Origin: Sinomicrobium soli
GTDB lineage: Bacteria; Bacteroidota; Bacteroidia; Flavobacteriales; Flavobacteriaceae
Assembly (NCBI RefSeq): GCF_003285545.1
Contig: NZ_QLNV01000018.1
Coordinates: forward strand, 1-64,000
Length of the DNA: 64,000 nt
Reading direction: 5' to 3'
Shown in pieces: positions 25,229-35,193 of the stretch (position 1 is its first letter; each line of letters opens with the position of its first letter). The notes under the pieces are model-generated. The model had not been told where the DNA came from. It was given only the letters and a program-made list of their open reading frames with translations, and did no database searches. The translations under genes and the position numbers were made by a program.

Positions 25229-26182
25229 ATGCAAGCTTCACATTTTAAAGATTTTTTGAAAAAGTTTTTAAATCGTTCCATTGAGCCCGGAGAAGAAAGG
25301 GCCCTGGAAGATTTCGACAAGAAAATGCTCTCCAGGTTCTTTCTGGAAGAGGAATGGGATTCAAGGCACAGTAATAAAATCCGCAAAAGTATACTTAAGG
25401 CCCTTCCAAAGGAAGAGAAGAAGGTAAGACCCGTCTTTTCAGTGATGAAGGTGGCAGCAAGCATTGTACTATTATTGGGTTTGGGGGTATTGGCCTATTA
25501 TATATTTAATAATGAACCTCAACCAGCGGCAAAAATTGTAAAAACAACCGACTGGGGACAAAAACTCGATCTTGTTTTGGCCGACGGCAGCAAGATCAAA
25601 CTGAATTCGGGAAGTGTAATAAAGTTTCCTGAAACCTTTAATGATAGCATCCGTGAAGTAGAGCTTGACGGGGAGGCTTTTTTTGATGTGGCAGAGAATC
25701 CCGGAAAACCATTTGTAATACGCTCCGAAAATCTTAAAACCACGGTATTAGGTACTTCCTTTAATATCAATGCCGATCCCGGGAATGAGAAAATCGCTGT
25801 AACAGTGGCCACAGGCCAGGTAAAAATCGAGTCGGGAAACAATGAGGCTTTTCTTACTCCTAACGAGCAGGGCATTTTTGACAAGTCATCCAGTACAATT
25901 TCAAAGAAAACAATTGATATACGAACCTTCCTGGAGTGGAAAGAGGGTATCCTGAGATTTGAGAACAGTACGTTGGCAGAGGTCGCTGTAAAACTGGGCA
26001 GGTGGTTCAACGTAAAATTTGAGTTTGAAAATGAAGAGATCAAAAAATGCAGGTTTACCGGAAAATTCAATAACGAAGGGTTACAGACCATTCTGGAAGG
26101 TCTGGTCTTTGTCAAGGAAGGCCTGGTATTTCAAAGAGAACAGAACAACGTAATAGTATTATCGGGAAAGTGCACCGATTAA
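25229..26182 (+). CDS. FecR-family anti-sigma factor
   Basis: A 317-residue inner-membrane protein. A cytoplasmic N-terminus of about 72 residues would hold the sigma factor; a membrane helix is at residues 73-93; the periplasmic FecR domain (DWGQKLDLVLADGSKIKLNS onward) and a C-terminal DUF4974-type domain receive the signal from the STN domain of the SusC encoded next. When substrate binds SusC the sigma factor is released. Confidence 0.95.
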   Translation: MQASHFKDFLKKFLNRSIEPGEERALEDFDKKMLSRFFLEEEWDSRHSNKIRKSILKALPKEEKKVRPVFSVMKVAASIVLLLGLGVLAYYIFNNEPQPAAKIVKTTDWGQKLDLVLADGSKIKLNSGSVIKFPETFNDSIREVELDGEAFFDVAENPGKPFVIRSENLKTTVLGTSFNINADPGNEKIAVTVATGQVKIESGNNEAFLTPNEQGIFDKSSSTISKKTIDIRTFLEWKEGILRFENSTLAEVAVKLGRWFNVKFEFENEEIKKCRFTGKFNNEGLQTILEGLVFVKEGLVFQREQNNVIVLSGKCTD

Positions 26183-26233
26183 AATCAGGACCATAAAATC
26201 AACAGCCTATGATATAAATGAGCAAAAACAAAA

Positions 26234-26273
26234 GGCAGTCTGCAAAGTACTTTGGCGAGTAGTACAGACTGCC
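26234..26273 (+). promoter_or_regulatory. Hairpin in the fecR-susC leader
   Basis: GGCAGTCTG at 26234-26242 pairs perfectly with CAGACTGCC at 26265-26273; an inner TACT/AGTA pair shortens the loop. There is no T-run, so it is not a simple terminator. It lies 50 bases before the susC ATG and may stabilise the strongly expressed susC message or separate it from fecR. Confidence 0.5.
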
Positions 26274-26323
26274 ATAGCATCTGATTAATTAAGCTGAAAA
26301 AGCAAAACCATCAAACTTTTTTT

Positions 26324-29300
26324 ATGAAAAGCAATTTATTAAAATTAATTAAAGTGCTGGCTAAATTATCAATTTATATTTTACTGGTAGTCTTTATAAA
26401 TCCGCTATTTGCCTCTTCATACGGGCAGGGACTGAAAGACACAAAAATATCCATTAATATAAAACAGGGCTCGATCATAGAGGTGTTCGAGCATATTGAA
26501 AGCCAGAGTTCCTTCCGTTTTTTGTACGACAACAAGATAAAAGACGGGGATGAAAAACTCTCTATTCACAACGAAGACGTAACCATCTACGATGTATTGC
26601 AGTTTCTTTCCCAAGAATTCAGGCTCAAGTTTAAAAGAATCAATAATAGTATTTCTGTGACCAGGATTCCGGAAGAGGTCAGAAAACCCGAACCTCCTGT
26701 TGTAATTGAGGTTACGGGAAAAGTAATCGATGAAACCGGAGCGCCGCTACCCGGTGCCACAGTTCTTGAAAAAGGAACCACAAACGGCGTAATAACCGAT
26801 TTCGATGGAAACTTTGCGATCGAGGTCAATGCCGATGCCACTCTTAAAATTTCCTTTTTGGGATACTCCGCTAAAGAAGTTTCGGTAAACGGACAGTCGG
26901 AGATAACCATTCAGTTAGAACCCGATGCCACGCTCCTGGACGACGTGGTAGTGGTGGGCTACGGAACGCAGAAAAAAGTTAATCTTACAGGAGCAGTAAG
27001 CCAGGTCTCGGGTGAAGATTTCGAACAACGCCCGGTTACGCAACTTACCCAGGCATTACAAGGTGCAATACCTAACCTCAACGTCACTTTTGGTTCCGGA
27101 AGACCGGGCAGCAGTGGTAGCGTTAATGTACGGGGAACCACCTCGATAAACGGGGGAGGGCCGTTGATTCTGATTGACGGTGTTCTGGGAACATTAGACC
27201 GGATCAATGTAAATGACGTAGAATCCGTTACGGTACTGAAAGATGCTTCTGCTGCGGCCGTGTATGGGGCACGTGGTGCATTTGGGGTTATACTGGTGAC
27301 GACCAAAAGTGCCAGGGAAGGAAAAACAAATATCACGTATACGACAAACCTGAGTTACACTACCCATGCGGTAAATACCGATTTTATTACATCCGGATAC
27401 TGGAACGCTAAAATCACTGATGAAGCGATGTACAATGCCCTCGGATACAGAACTACGCGCTACAGCGAGGAAGATTACGCTGAGCTTTGGGCACGGGTTA
27501 ACGATAAGACGGAACACCCCGAGAGGCCATGGGTAGTGGTCAAACAAAATGCCAGCGGACAGGATATGTATCGTTATTACGGGAATTTCGACTGGTTTAA
27601 TTATTTATATAACGACAAACGCCCGAAGCAGGAACACAACCTCACTATTTCCGGAGGAAATGAAAAAACACGTTATTCGTTAACCGGAAGCTACTCAAAA
27701 GAACAGGGGATTTTTAATATTAGCCCCGACTATTACAAGAGGAATAATTTGCGCTCAAAAGTGCAAAGTGAGTTGAAAGACTGGCTGACCGTCAGCAACA
27801 ACACCCATTTCTTTAAATCCTCATACGATTGGCATGGGCTGTCTACCAATTTCAATACAGTGTCAAACAATGTGAGTAACGATCCGGTTTATCAGTACCA
27901 CCCTGCGTATGTACCCCGGAACCCTGACGGTACACTGACGGGTTATTCGGGTGTCAACAGCTACCCCATCGGGTATGGGCTGCACAATGCTTTGGAAAGC
28001 GGTACCATGAAGGGGTACAATAATGGAACAGAACTGACAAATACGACAGAGGCAGTCTTCAAGCTGGCAGAAGGCCTGACCGTAACAGCCAATTACTCCT
28101 ATCGCGAATACCGTACAGAGTATTCATACCGTTCAACACCACAGTATTATTCAAAATTCCCCGGTGTTATGGAGCGCCATAACCTTGCAGCACTCAGTTC
28201 GGATCGCTTGAATGAACATATGACCAAAACCCATTGGAACTTTATCAATGTTTTTGGAAACTACGAAACAAATTTTGGCGACCATCACCTCAGTGTTACC
28301 GCAGGTTTTAACCAGGAAGACCGGACCTACAAACTGATCGGAGGTATAGGTGATAATTTACTTTCCGAAACACTGAACGACTTAAACCTGGTCGTAGGGA
28401 ATAAACAATTCAAGGGCGGTGCCAACGAATGGGCAGTGCGCGGAGGCTTTTACAGGGCCAATTATAATTTTGCCGGAAAATACCTCTTCGAGGCGAGTGG
28501 TCGTTACGACGGCACATCGCGTTTTCCCCAACGTAGCCGATTTGGTTTCTTTCCTTCTTTTTCTGCAGGATGGCGCCTGAGTGAAGAACCGTTTTTCGAT
28601 AAACTGCGACCGGTAATAAACAATCTGAAGATCAGGGCATCCTACGGGTCGCTTGGAAACCAGGAAGTCGATACCTATTCATATATTTCGTCTATGGGTA
28701 CCGGCCAGATCAATTACGGAGTTGACAGCCAGCGGCTGCCGGTAACCAATGCTCCGTCTCCGGTAGCGAATACGCTGACATGGGAGAGCATCACTACCAG
28801 TAACCTTGGTCTGGATATCAATATGTTGAAAAACCGCCTGTCAGTAGAAGCAGATTTCTATATCCGGGATACACGTGACATGCTTAGCCTGGGCCAGAAA
28901 CTGCCGGGTGTTTTCGGGGCGACTGAGCCACGGGTTAATGCCGCCGACCTCCGTACGAAAGGATTTGACCTTGCCATCGGGTGGAATGACCAGTTCGAAT
29001 TGGCAGGAAAACCCTTTTCTTATAACGTGAGAGGAGTGCTGTCTGATTACGTGGCCCATATTACAAAATTTGAAAATCCCGACCGACATCTCAGCTCCCA
29101 TTATGAGGGCAAACGCTGGGGCGAAATCTGGGGGTATTCTTACGATGGTTTCTTTAAAACCACAGAAGAAGCCCAGGCCTGGGCTTCTATCGTGAACCAG
29201 GATCAGATTAATGTACGAAGGGTGCAGGCACCCACAGAAGAACTGCGTATGTTACAGGCCGGAGATATCAAGATCCTGGACCTTAACGGAGATGGAATAA

Positions 29301-29869
29301 TCAACACCGGCGCCAATACCCTGGATGATCCCGGCGACCGGAAAGTTATCGGAAACAGTCTGCCGCGTTACTCGTATGGGTTAACCCTGGGAGCAAACTG
29401 GAACGGTATCGACATGACGGTTTTATTCCAGGGCGTGGGTAAACAAAACTGGTATCCCAATCTGGAAGCCCAGGCGTTTTGGTCGGTTTACGCACGTCCG
29501 TACCATTCATTTATTCCCGTCGACTTTCCAGGCAAGGTCTGGTCGCCCGAAAACCCGGATGCCTATTTCCCGTTTTTACGGGGCTATACTGCACAGAATG
29601 CTGAACTTTCGGTTCCTAATGACATGTATTTGCAGGATTTAGCGTATTTAAAACTGCGTAATCTTACCATCGGATACACATTGCCGCAACGATGGATGGA
29701 CCGGATCAAGGTTACCCGGCTCAGGGTGTATGTGGGAGGTGAAAACCTGCATACCTGGACAAAGTTGAAAACGGATTATATGGATCCGGAAGAAGTCATG
29801 TCTGATCCTACAGGACGGACATATCCTATGGGAAGAACCTATTCCTGTGGCTTACAGGTGACTTTCTAA
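26324..29869 (+). CDS. SusC-like TonB-dependent receptor with STN domain
   Basis: A 1181-residue outer-membrane receptor. After the signal sequence come the STN domain (residues 40-112) that signals to FecR, a carboxypeptidase-regulatory-like domain (130-200, with GKVIDETGAPLPGAT), the plug (VVVVGYGTQKKVNLTGAV onward) and the 22-strand barrel, which ends in GLQVTF. It imports a ligand too large for porins with TonB energy. The STN domain matches the adjacent sigma/FecR pair. SusD follows after 27 bases. The ligand is unknown; the partner lipoproteins suggest a phosphodiester-containing or nucleic-acid-derived substrate, but only as inference. Confidence 0.96.
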   Translation: MKSNLLKLIKVLAKLSIYILLVVFINPLFASSYGQGLKDTKISINIKQGSIIEVFEHIESQSSFRFLYDNKIKDGDEKLSIHNEDVTIYDVLQFLSQEFRLKFKRINNSISVTRIPEEVRKPEPPVVIEVTGKVIDETGAPLPGATVLEKGTTNGVITDFDGNFAIEVNADATLKISFLGYSAKEVSVNGQSEITIQLEPDATLLDDVVVVGYGTQKKVNLTGAVSQVSGEDFEQRPVTQLTQALQGAIPNLNVTFGSGRPGSSGSVNVRGTTSINGGGPLILIDGVLGTLDRINVNDVESVTVLKDASAAAVYGARGAFGVILVTTKSAREGKTNITYTTNLSYTTHAVNTDFITSGYWNAKITDEAMYNALGYRTTRYSEEDYAELWARVNDKTEHPERPWVVVKQNASGQDMYRYYGNFDWFNYLYNDKRPKQEHNLTISGGNEKTRYSLTGSYSKEQGIFNISPDYYKRNNLRSKVQSELKDWLTVSNNTHFFKSSYDWHGLSTNFNTVSNNVSNDPVYQYHPAYVPRNPDGTLTGYSGVNSYPIGYGLHNALESGTMKGYNNGTELTNTTEAVFKLAEGLTVTANYSYREYRTEYSYRSTPQYYSKFPGVMERHNLAALSSDRLNEHMTKTHWNFINVFGNYETNFGDHHLSVTAGFNQEDRTYKLIGGIGDNLLSETLNDLNLVVGNKQFKGGANEWAVRGGFYRANYNFAGKYLFEASGRYDGTSRFPQRSRFGFFPSFSAGWRLSEEPFFDKLRPVINNLKIRASYGSLGNQEVDTYSYISSMGTGQINYGVDSQRLPVTNAPSPVANTLTWESITTSNLGLDINMLKNRLSVEADFYIRDTRDMLSLGQKLPGVFGATEPRVNAADLRTKGFDLAIGWNDQFELAGKPFSYNVRGVLSDYVAHITKFENPDRHLSSHYEGKRWGEIWGYSYDGFFKTTEEAQAWASIVNQDQINVRRVQAPTEELRMLQAGDIKILDLNGDGIINTGANTLDDPGDRKVIGNSLPRYSYGLTLGANWNGIDMTVLFQGVGKQNWYPNLEAQAFWSVYARPYHSFIPVDFPGKVWSPENPDAYFPFLRGYTAQNAELSVPNDMYLQDLAYLKLRNLTIGYTLPQRWMDRIKVTRLRVYVGGENLHTWTKLKTDYMDPEEVMSDPTGRTYPMGRTYSCGLQVTF

Positions 29870-29896
29870 TCAGGCAAACAGCATTAAAAACTAAAG

Positions 29897-31642
29897 ATGA
29901 TGAAAAAAATATTCCGTTATATTACATTAAGTATAATTGGCCTCACAGCATCCTGCAATGATGATTATTTAGAGCATTATCCCCTGGCAGAACTAACACC
30001 GGAAAACTATTTTCGAAATGCACAGGAGTTAGAGAGTTATACAAATGCCTTTTATAATCAACTGCCTGACGCATTGGATATACATTATTACAATCCGCAT
30101 CAGGCCGATGATGAGGCCCGTAACACCCTGCCGGATGAATTCAGGGGAACACGTATCACCCCTGGTGACGGAGGCGGATGGTCCTGGGGTGCATTACGCC
30201 GTATCAATATTTACCTGGAGCACTCACACCAATGTACAGATGAACAGGCCCGCCTGTTATACGATGGGATAGCCCGGTTTTTCAGGGCGTATTTTTATTT
30301 CGATAAGGTTGTTCGTTTCGGAGATGTGCCCTGGTATGAAAGTGCCCTCGGAGTAGACGATGAAGGGCTGCAGAAACCTCGTGATTCCCGGGAATTTGTA
30401 TTTGAAAAAATGTTGGAGGATATAGATTTTGCCATAGAACATGGCCGGCAGGAAAAAAGTGCACAATTGATTACCAGGTGGACAGCCCTGGCATTGAAGT
30501 CACGCATGTGCCTGTTTGAAGGGACATTCCGTAAATATCACGGTCTGGACAATTGGGAGGAAATGCTTCAGGAATGCGTCAAAGCATCAGAAGAGCTTAT
30601 GGATGCCGGTGTGTATAGTATTTATACCAGTGACCCGAATACGGCATATCAGGAGTTGTTTATTGCCGAAGATGCCATCGTGGACGAAATGATCCTGGCC
30701 CGTCAGTATACGGAAAATATTCCGTTGGTGCATTCGGCCAACTTTTATACCCTCTCCGCTTCGTTCGGCAGGCCGGGCATGCAAAAATCGGTGGTAGACA
30801 GCTACCTCATGAAAGACGGCAGCCGTTTTACAGACCTCCCCGGATATAAGACCATGCAGTTTTACGAAGAGACCCGGGACAGGGACCCCCGTATGCAGCA
30901 AACCATCCGTACTCCGGGATACAAACGTATAGGAAGCGACCAGGCAAGTGTACCGGACTTTGCTACCTGTGTCACCGGATACCAATATGTGAAATACGTC
31001 TTGTCTGCTCAATATGATGCTGGCCGGAATACCAACGATATGCCGATATTCCGCTATGCGGAGGTATTGCTGAACTATGCCGAAGCGAAGGCCGAACTGG
31101 GAGCACTCACCCAGACAGATATTGATCGCAGCATTAAACTGTTGCGCGATCGTGTAGACATGCCTAACCTCGATGTAAATGCGGCCAATGCCGATCCCGA
31201 TACCTACCTCGTTTCCGAATATCCGAATGTAAGCACCGGAGCAGACAAGGGGGTTATCCTGGAGATCCGGCGGGAACGCCGGATCGAACTTGTCAGGGAA
31301 GGACATCGTTACCGCGACCTTATGCGATGGAAGGAAGGACAACGACTTGCAGAGCCGTTTTATGGGATGTATTTTCCCGGTGCAGGAGCGTATGACCTGG
31401 ACCAGAATGGTACCATTGACCTGGTGCTCTATGAGGGTAGTGCTCCTGCTCCCGTGCCGGGCAGACAGTATCAGCGTCTTGGAGAACTGGTATTGGAGCA
31501 CGGTCTGAATGGAGGGCGTATTGTCAATTTGCCGGATATTACGAAAACGTGGGATGAGGATAAGGATTATCTGTACCCGATACCACTCGATGAATTATTG
31601 TTGAATCAAAACCTGACCCAAAATCCGGGCTGGGCTGAATAA
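29897..31642 (+). CDS. SusD-like surface lipoprotein
   Basis: A 581-residue SusD/RagB protein. The N-terminal lipobox (TASC, followed by NDDY) anchors it to the outer surface, and the tetratricopeptide-like SusD fold has the family ends YRDLMRW and YPIPLDELLLNQNLTQNPGW. It binds the substrate over the SusC pore. Only 9 bases separate its stop from the next ATG, so the following lipoprotein genes are in the same operon. Confidence 0.95.
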   Translation: MMKKIFRYITLSIIGLTASCNDDYLEHYPLAELTPENYFRNAQELESYTNAFYNQLPDALDIHYYNPHQADDEARNTLPDEFRGTRITPGDGGGWSWGALRRINIYLEHSHQCTDEQARLLYDGIARFFRAYFYFDKVVRFGDVPWYESALGVDDEGLQKPRDSREFVFEKMLEDIDFAIEHGRQEKSAQLITRWTALALKSRMCLFEGTFRKYHGLDNWEEMLQECVKASEELMDAGVYSIYTSDPNTAYQELFIAEDAIVDEMILARQYTENIPLVHSANFYTLSASFGRPGMQKSVVDSYLMKDGSRFTDLPGYKTMQFYEETRDRDPRMQQTIRTPGYKRIGSDQASVPDFATCVTGYQYVKYVLSAQYDAGRNTNDMPIFRYAEVLLNYAEAKAELGALTQTDIDRSIKLLRDRVDMPNLDVNAANADPDTYLVSEYPNVSTGADKGVILEIRRERRIELVREGHRYRDLMRWKEGQRLAEPFYGMYFPGAGAYDLDQNGTIDLVLYEGSAPAPVPGRQYQRLGELVLEHGLNGGRIVNLPDITKTWDEDKDYLYPIPLDELLLNQNLTQNPGWAE

Positions 31643-31675
31643 GAAGACAGGATGATGAACACAAGAAACGAGAAA

Positions 31676-32821
31676 ATGAAAATACAGCATATAATGCCAT
31701 TTACCTTTTTTGTATTGATGGCAATTGTAGGGTGCGAAGGCAACGCAGCGTTTGACCCGGGCCCCTTTGCGCAGGGAGACGATGAAGAAAAAACAGTACT
31801 CACTTTCCATGTGACCGACGGGGAAGGTACCCCCATCGATAGTGCCTATGTAGTGTCTTACCGAAGCCTGGCACCAAAACATCTCCGGGTGGGCGAAGGG
31901 TTTACCAATGAAGAAGGGAAAATACAAATTGAAGATGCGAGCCATACTACAACCGGGTATGCAACTGTTGTTGCCCCGGGATACAACTCCAAGAAAATAG
32001 CGCTTGACCTCGAAGAGAAGCAGGATAATAATATCCCTGTTACCCTCGGTGAGCAGGATGTGCTAAAGGTGATGAGTTATAACATACAGGAAGGCTTTAA
32101 AAATGATGCCCGGTCAAGACAGGAATTTGCCAACTGGGTGAAGCAGTATGACCCTGATATTATTTTACTTCAGGAGATGATGCACTTTACCGATGCCTCC
32201 TTTGCAGCATTCGCCAGAACCTATGGGCATGACCATGCTGTTTTGACAAAAACGACGGGCATTCCGACAGGCATTACTTCCAGGGAAGAAATTAAAGATA
32301 TACGGAAAGTAGTTCAAACCGGAGTCCTGCATCACGGCTATGTAACCGGTGAAACCTCAGGTATAAGAGTGTTTTCCGTTCATCTTTGCCCGTATGAACT
32401 GGACAATGAACGGAACATCCATAACATTGCCCGTAAAGACGAAATTAAAATTATCATGGATGATGCTGCAGGGTATACAGGTGCTCCGGTGGTAATCGGA
32501 GGGGACTTCAACGATCACAATGAATTTGACCGGGACAGTTACGGGGCCGGATACCGTTATGCCGATAGAGACCACACGGTTACCAATACACTGAATACCT
32601 ACGATTTTCACGATACATATCCCTTGCTAAACAATACGTTTAAGCCTTCGTGGCCAGTAGATAATGTGGCGTCGAACGGACCTAATGAAGGTGCCAGGTT
32701 AGACTATATTTTCGTAAGTGATAACACGGAAAACAAAGTAGTTTATTCCGATATTATTCAGTCGATATATACCGATACGTTTTCCGATCATTACCCTACA
32801 TATATCGAAATAAAAAAATAA
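31676..32821 (+). CDS. Exported endonuclease/exonuclease/phosphatase-fold lipoprotein
   Basis: A 381-residue lipoprotein from the ATG at 31676 (an ATG pair at 31652 would add eight residues before the signal). The lipobox is AIVGC. Residues about 40-115 form an Ig- or CarbReg-like module. The catalytic domain has all EEP motifs: SYNIQEG, the metal-binding ILLQEM, the GDFNDHN centre, and the terminal SDHYPT. EEP enzymes cut phosphodiesters (nucleases, sphingomyelinases, inositol phosphatases). Encoded in a SusC/SusD operon and surface-exposed, it may digest extracellular DNA, RNA or phosphate esters before uptake. Confidence 0.88.
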   Translation: MKIQHIMPFTFFVLMAIVGCEGNAAFDPGPFAQGDDEEKTVLTFHVTDGEGTPIDSAYVVSYRSLAPKHLRVGEGFTNEEGKIQIEDASHTTTGYATVVAPGYNSKKIALDLEEKQDNNIPVTLGEQDVLKVMSYNIQEGFKNDARSRQEFANWVKQYDPDIILLQEMMHFTDASFAAFARTYGHDHAVLTKTTGIPTGITSREEIKDIRKVVQTGVLHHGYVTGETSGIRVFSVHLCPYELDNERNIHNIARKDEIKIIMDDAAGYTGAPVVIGGDFNDHNEFDRDSYGAGYRYADRDHTVTNTLNTYDFHDTYPLLNNTFKPSWPVDNVASNGPNEGARLDYIFVSDNTENKVVYSDIIQSIYTDTFSDHYPTYIEIKK

Positions 32822-32831
32822 AACGATCATC

Positions 32832-34829
32832 ATGAAGAAAAAATACTACAAACAGGTATTGTCCTCTGTCCTGTGGGCAGTACCCCTGCTTCTTTTTCTC
32901 GCTGTAGTTACAGGGTGTGACAAAGAAGACATAGAAGCTCCCGAAACACTGGAAGTCAGTAATCTGAACCCTGTTGTCAAGGCAGACGGAAGTTCGGTAT
33001 CTGTCGATGTTTCCTCCAATACAACGTGGAAAGTGGGAACCATTGAGGCCGATTGGCTGACGGTAGAAAACACGGCAGGAACAGGCGATGGACAAATACT
33101 TTTGTCATGTGATGAGAATGAGGCTGTCCAGGCCAGGGCAACAGAATTCTTCGTCGTAACGGTTAAAGACGGAGTATATCATAAAGTAAAACTCACACAA
33201 TTGTCGAGTGATCCTTTTATTACATTGGAAGAAAATGAAATAGAAGCAGGATCAAGGCCCAGAAATCATGAAATTAAGCTGAACAGCAATATCCCGGCAG
33301 AAGCCATAACTGTAGAAATCGTATACGAAAAAGAAGAAAGTAGCGATTGGGTAGTTGGTATTAGTGTGGAAGCTGGAACATTTAAATTCCAGACAGCACT
33401 GAATACGACAGACGAGGAGAGGGTTGCGAATATTATCCTGTCATACGAAGATACGGAAAGTGAAGATACGGAAGTATGGGATAAAATAACAGTGACACAA
33501 ATGGCTGCAGGAAACGACGGCCCGCCGGAAATGAAAGATTTTGATTATGTCAAGGGGCTACCTTTGGGTGGAATAGATGAAAATATAGCTGTGGAGGGAA
33601 ATATCGTTTCCACAGGCAGTTCCGGTAATTTCCGGAATAACACCTATATTATTCAGGATGAAAATAGCAGGGCGATAGCATTTGAATCTGCCGACAACCT
33701 TATCTTCGATAAATACGATAAGGTACAATTGCTCCTGGATGGCAGCGAAATAGGCACATTTGAAGATTGCGGTACCGAATATAGAATTATAAGGGGTATA
33801 AGTACGGCCAGTATACTGGCACAGGAAGCCGATGCGGGCTTTGCGCCGCAGCCTGTGCACATAGGTGATTTGACGGAGGATCATCTCCTGGCCGTTGTAA
33901 CACTACAAGATGTGGAATTTGCTGTGCCACATGGCGGATATACCAATTTCCATGAATATTATGTAACGCAGTCTTACGCTGATTATGCGACGAAACACTA
34001 CCCCGCCCCGATACGGGACATAGAGGGGAACGACATGTACCTTATCACCAACAGAGAGGTAGAATATCGACGAAATTCAGTACCAGGGGGATCGGGAACA
34101 ATTACGGGTGTCGTAGTGAAGATAACGAATAGTGCATACGGTAATCTGGGAGAATTTTCCATCCGTCACCTTGAAGAACCGGATATTGCTATCGATACTG
34201 ACCCGGCAAACGGGTTTTCGGAAATACTGGTAGAATGGGAGAAAGCCTGGGTGTCTGGAGAGTTTGCAGACGGTGTTGATAACCTGCCCCCCACAACAGG
34301 ACCATCAACAGCTACGCTGCAAAAGGACAACAGTGCCGGTTTCCACTTCAGTAGCGCTCCTGCCAATGGCGTATTCCTGATTGATAAGTACAGGGGAGAC
34401 AAACCAGGTAGCAATACCATTATCAGCAGGTCCTCCTATAATGTGAACTCCTGGGGATCAGGACGGTACTGGGTAATGGATAATGTTTCTACCACGGGAA
34501 TTACTTCGTCACTTTCCCTGCAGTTCGAAGCTAACAGCAGTACCGGTAACGGCCCCAGGGATTTTATCGTCGAATATTCACTCGACGGTGAAAACTGGAA
34601 CCAGATAGCGTCTTACCAGCTTACAGGACAGATTGCGCCAAATCAATCGGAACATGTTGTTGCCGGGTATAAGATGTATACGTATAAATTACCTGACGTG
34701 TTATTAAATAAACCAAACATCAAAATCAGGTTGATGAATATCAACAGTACATCGGTAAACGGTGGCAGTACAGCTATTCCGGGCGGAACAAGCAGATTGG
34801 GGTACTTTTCAATAAAATACCATAAGTAA
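32832..34829 (+). CDS. BACON and DUF5689-containing lipoprotein
   Basis: A 665-residue lipoprotein with lipobox VVTGC. Residues about 40-120 are a BACON domain (SSNTTWKVGTIEADWLTV), followed by another Ig-like segment (130-225) and an OB-like DUF5689 region (about 235-450, with EGNIVSTGSSGNF and NTYIIQDENSRAIAFES). The last 200 residues are a jelly-roll of the choice-of-anchor type. DUF5689 often accompanies exported nucleases in Flavobacteria. No catalytic motif is seen; it is probably a surface ligand-binding partner of the EEP protein, 10 bases upstream. Last gene of the operon. Confidence 0.85.
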   Translation: MKKKYYKQVLSSVLWAVPLLLFLAVVTGCDKEDIEAPETLEVSNLNPVVKADGSSVSVDVSSNTTWKVGTIEADWLTVENTAGTGDGQILLSCDENEAVQARATEFFVVTVKDGVYHKVKLTQLSSDPFITLEENEIEAGSRPRNHEIKLNSNIPAEAITVEIVYEKEESSDWVVGISVEAGTFKFQTALNTTDEERVANIILSYEDTESEDTEVWDKITVTQMAAGNDGPPEMKDFDYVKGLPLGGIDENIAVEGNIVSTGSSGNFRNNTYIIQDENSRAIAFESADNLIFDKYDKVQLLLDGSEIGTFEDCGTEYRIIRGISTASILAQEADAGFAPQPVHIGDLTEDHLLAVVTLQDVEFAVPHGGYTNFHEYYVTQSYADYATKHYPAPIRDIEGNDMYLITNREVEYRRNSVPGGSGTITGVVVKITNSAYGNLGEFSIRHLEEPDIAIDTDPANGFSEILVEWEKAWVSGEFADGVDNLPPTTGPSTATLQKDNSAGFHFSSAPANGVFLIDKYRGDKPGSNTIISRSSYNVNSWGSGRYWVMDNVSTTGITSSLSLQFEANSSTGNGPRDFIVEYSLDGENWNQIASYQLTGQIAPNQSEHVVAGYKMYTYKLPDVLLNKPNIKIRLMNINSTSVNGGSTAIPGGTSRLGYFSIKYHK

Positions 34830-34884
34830 TCCCGGGTACTGCCCATCGCAGCAGGATTTCATAAACTGTGTAAACAGGAACAGA

Positions 34885-34916
34885 GGCCGTCTAAAAAGTT
34901 TTAGGCGGTCTTTTTT
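34885..34916 (+). terminator. Terminator of the first SusC/SusD operon
   Basis: A 12-base stem (GGCCGTCTAAAA at 34885-34896 with 34899-34910, two G-U pairs) is followed by TTTTTT. It comes 55 bases after the DUF5689 gene. The rest of 34830-35193 shows no gene or other signal I can name. Confidence 0.8.
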
Positions 34917-35193
34917 ATATCCGGTCTGTTTGCCTGTTTTCTACTTTGACCCGGCAAATCTGATAGGTATCACCCGGGAGCAATCCTATAAAAACTGTTT
35001 GTGATTATCCGTATTAAAGGCCATAGAGAGCGATTCGGTGCTATTCCTGAAATGACTTTGAAAAGACAGGAGAGCACCAATTCCGGACAGTCAAGAAAAT
35101 ATTTGATTTCCATGTTCTGTATACGGAATCTCTACCTGAGAGCGTAAGATGTGAGGTAAATACCTGTTGATGAGGAATGTAGTTTTGGGTAAT

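Noticed and set aside
25519-26115. A 198-codon open frame opposite fecR
   Set aside because: Shadow of the FecR gene; serine- and proline-rich without any motif.
30587-31501. A long open frame on the minus strand opposite susD (304 codons)
   Set aside because: It is the mirror of a well-supported SusD gene, has no recognisable domain and is explained by the codon bias of the plus strand.
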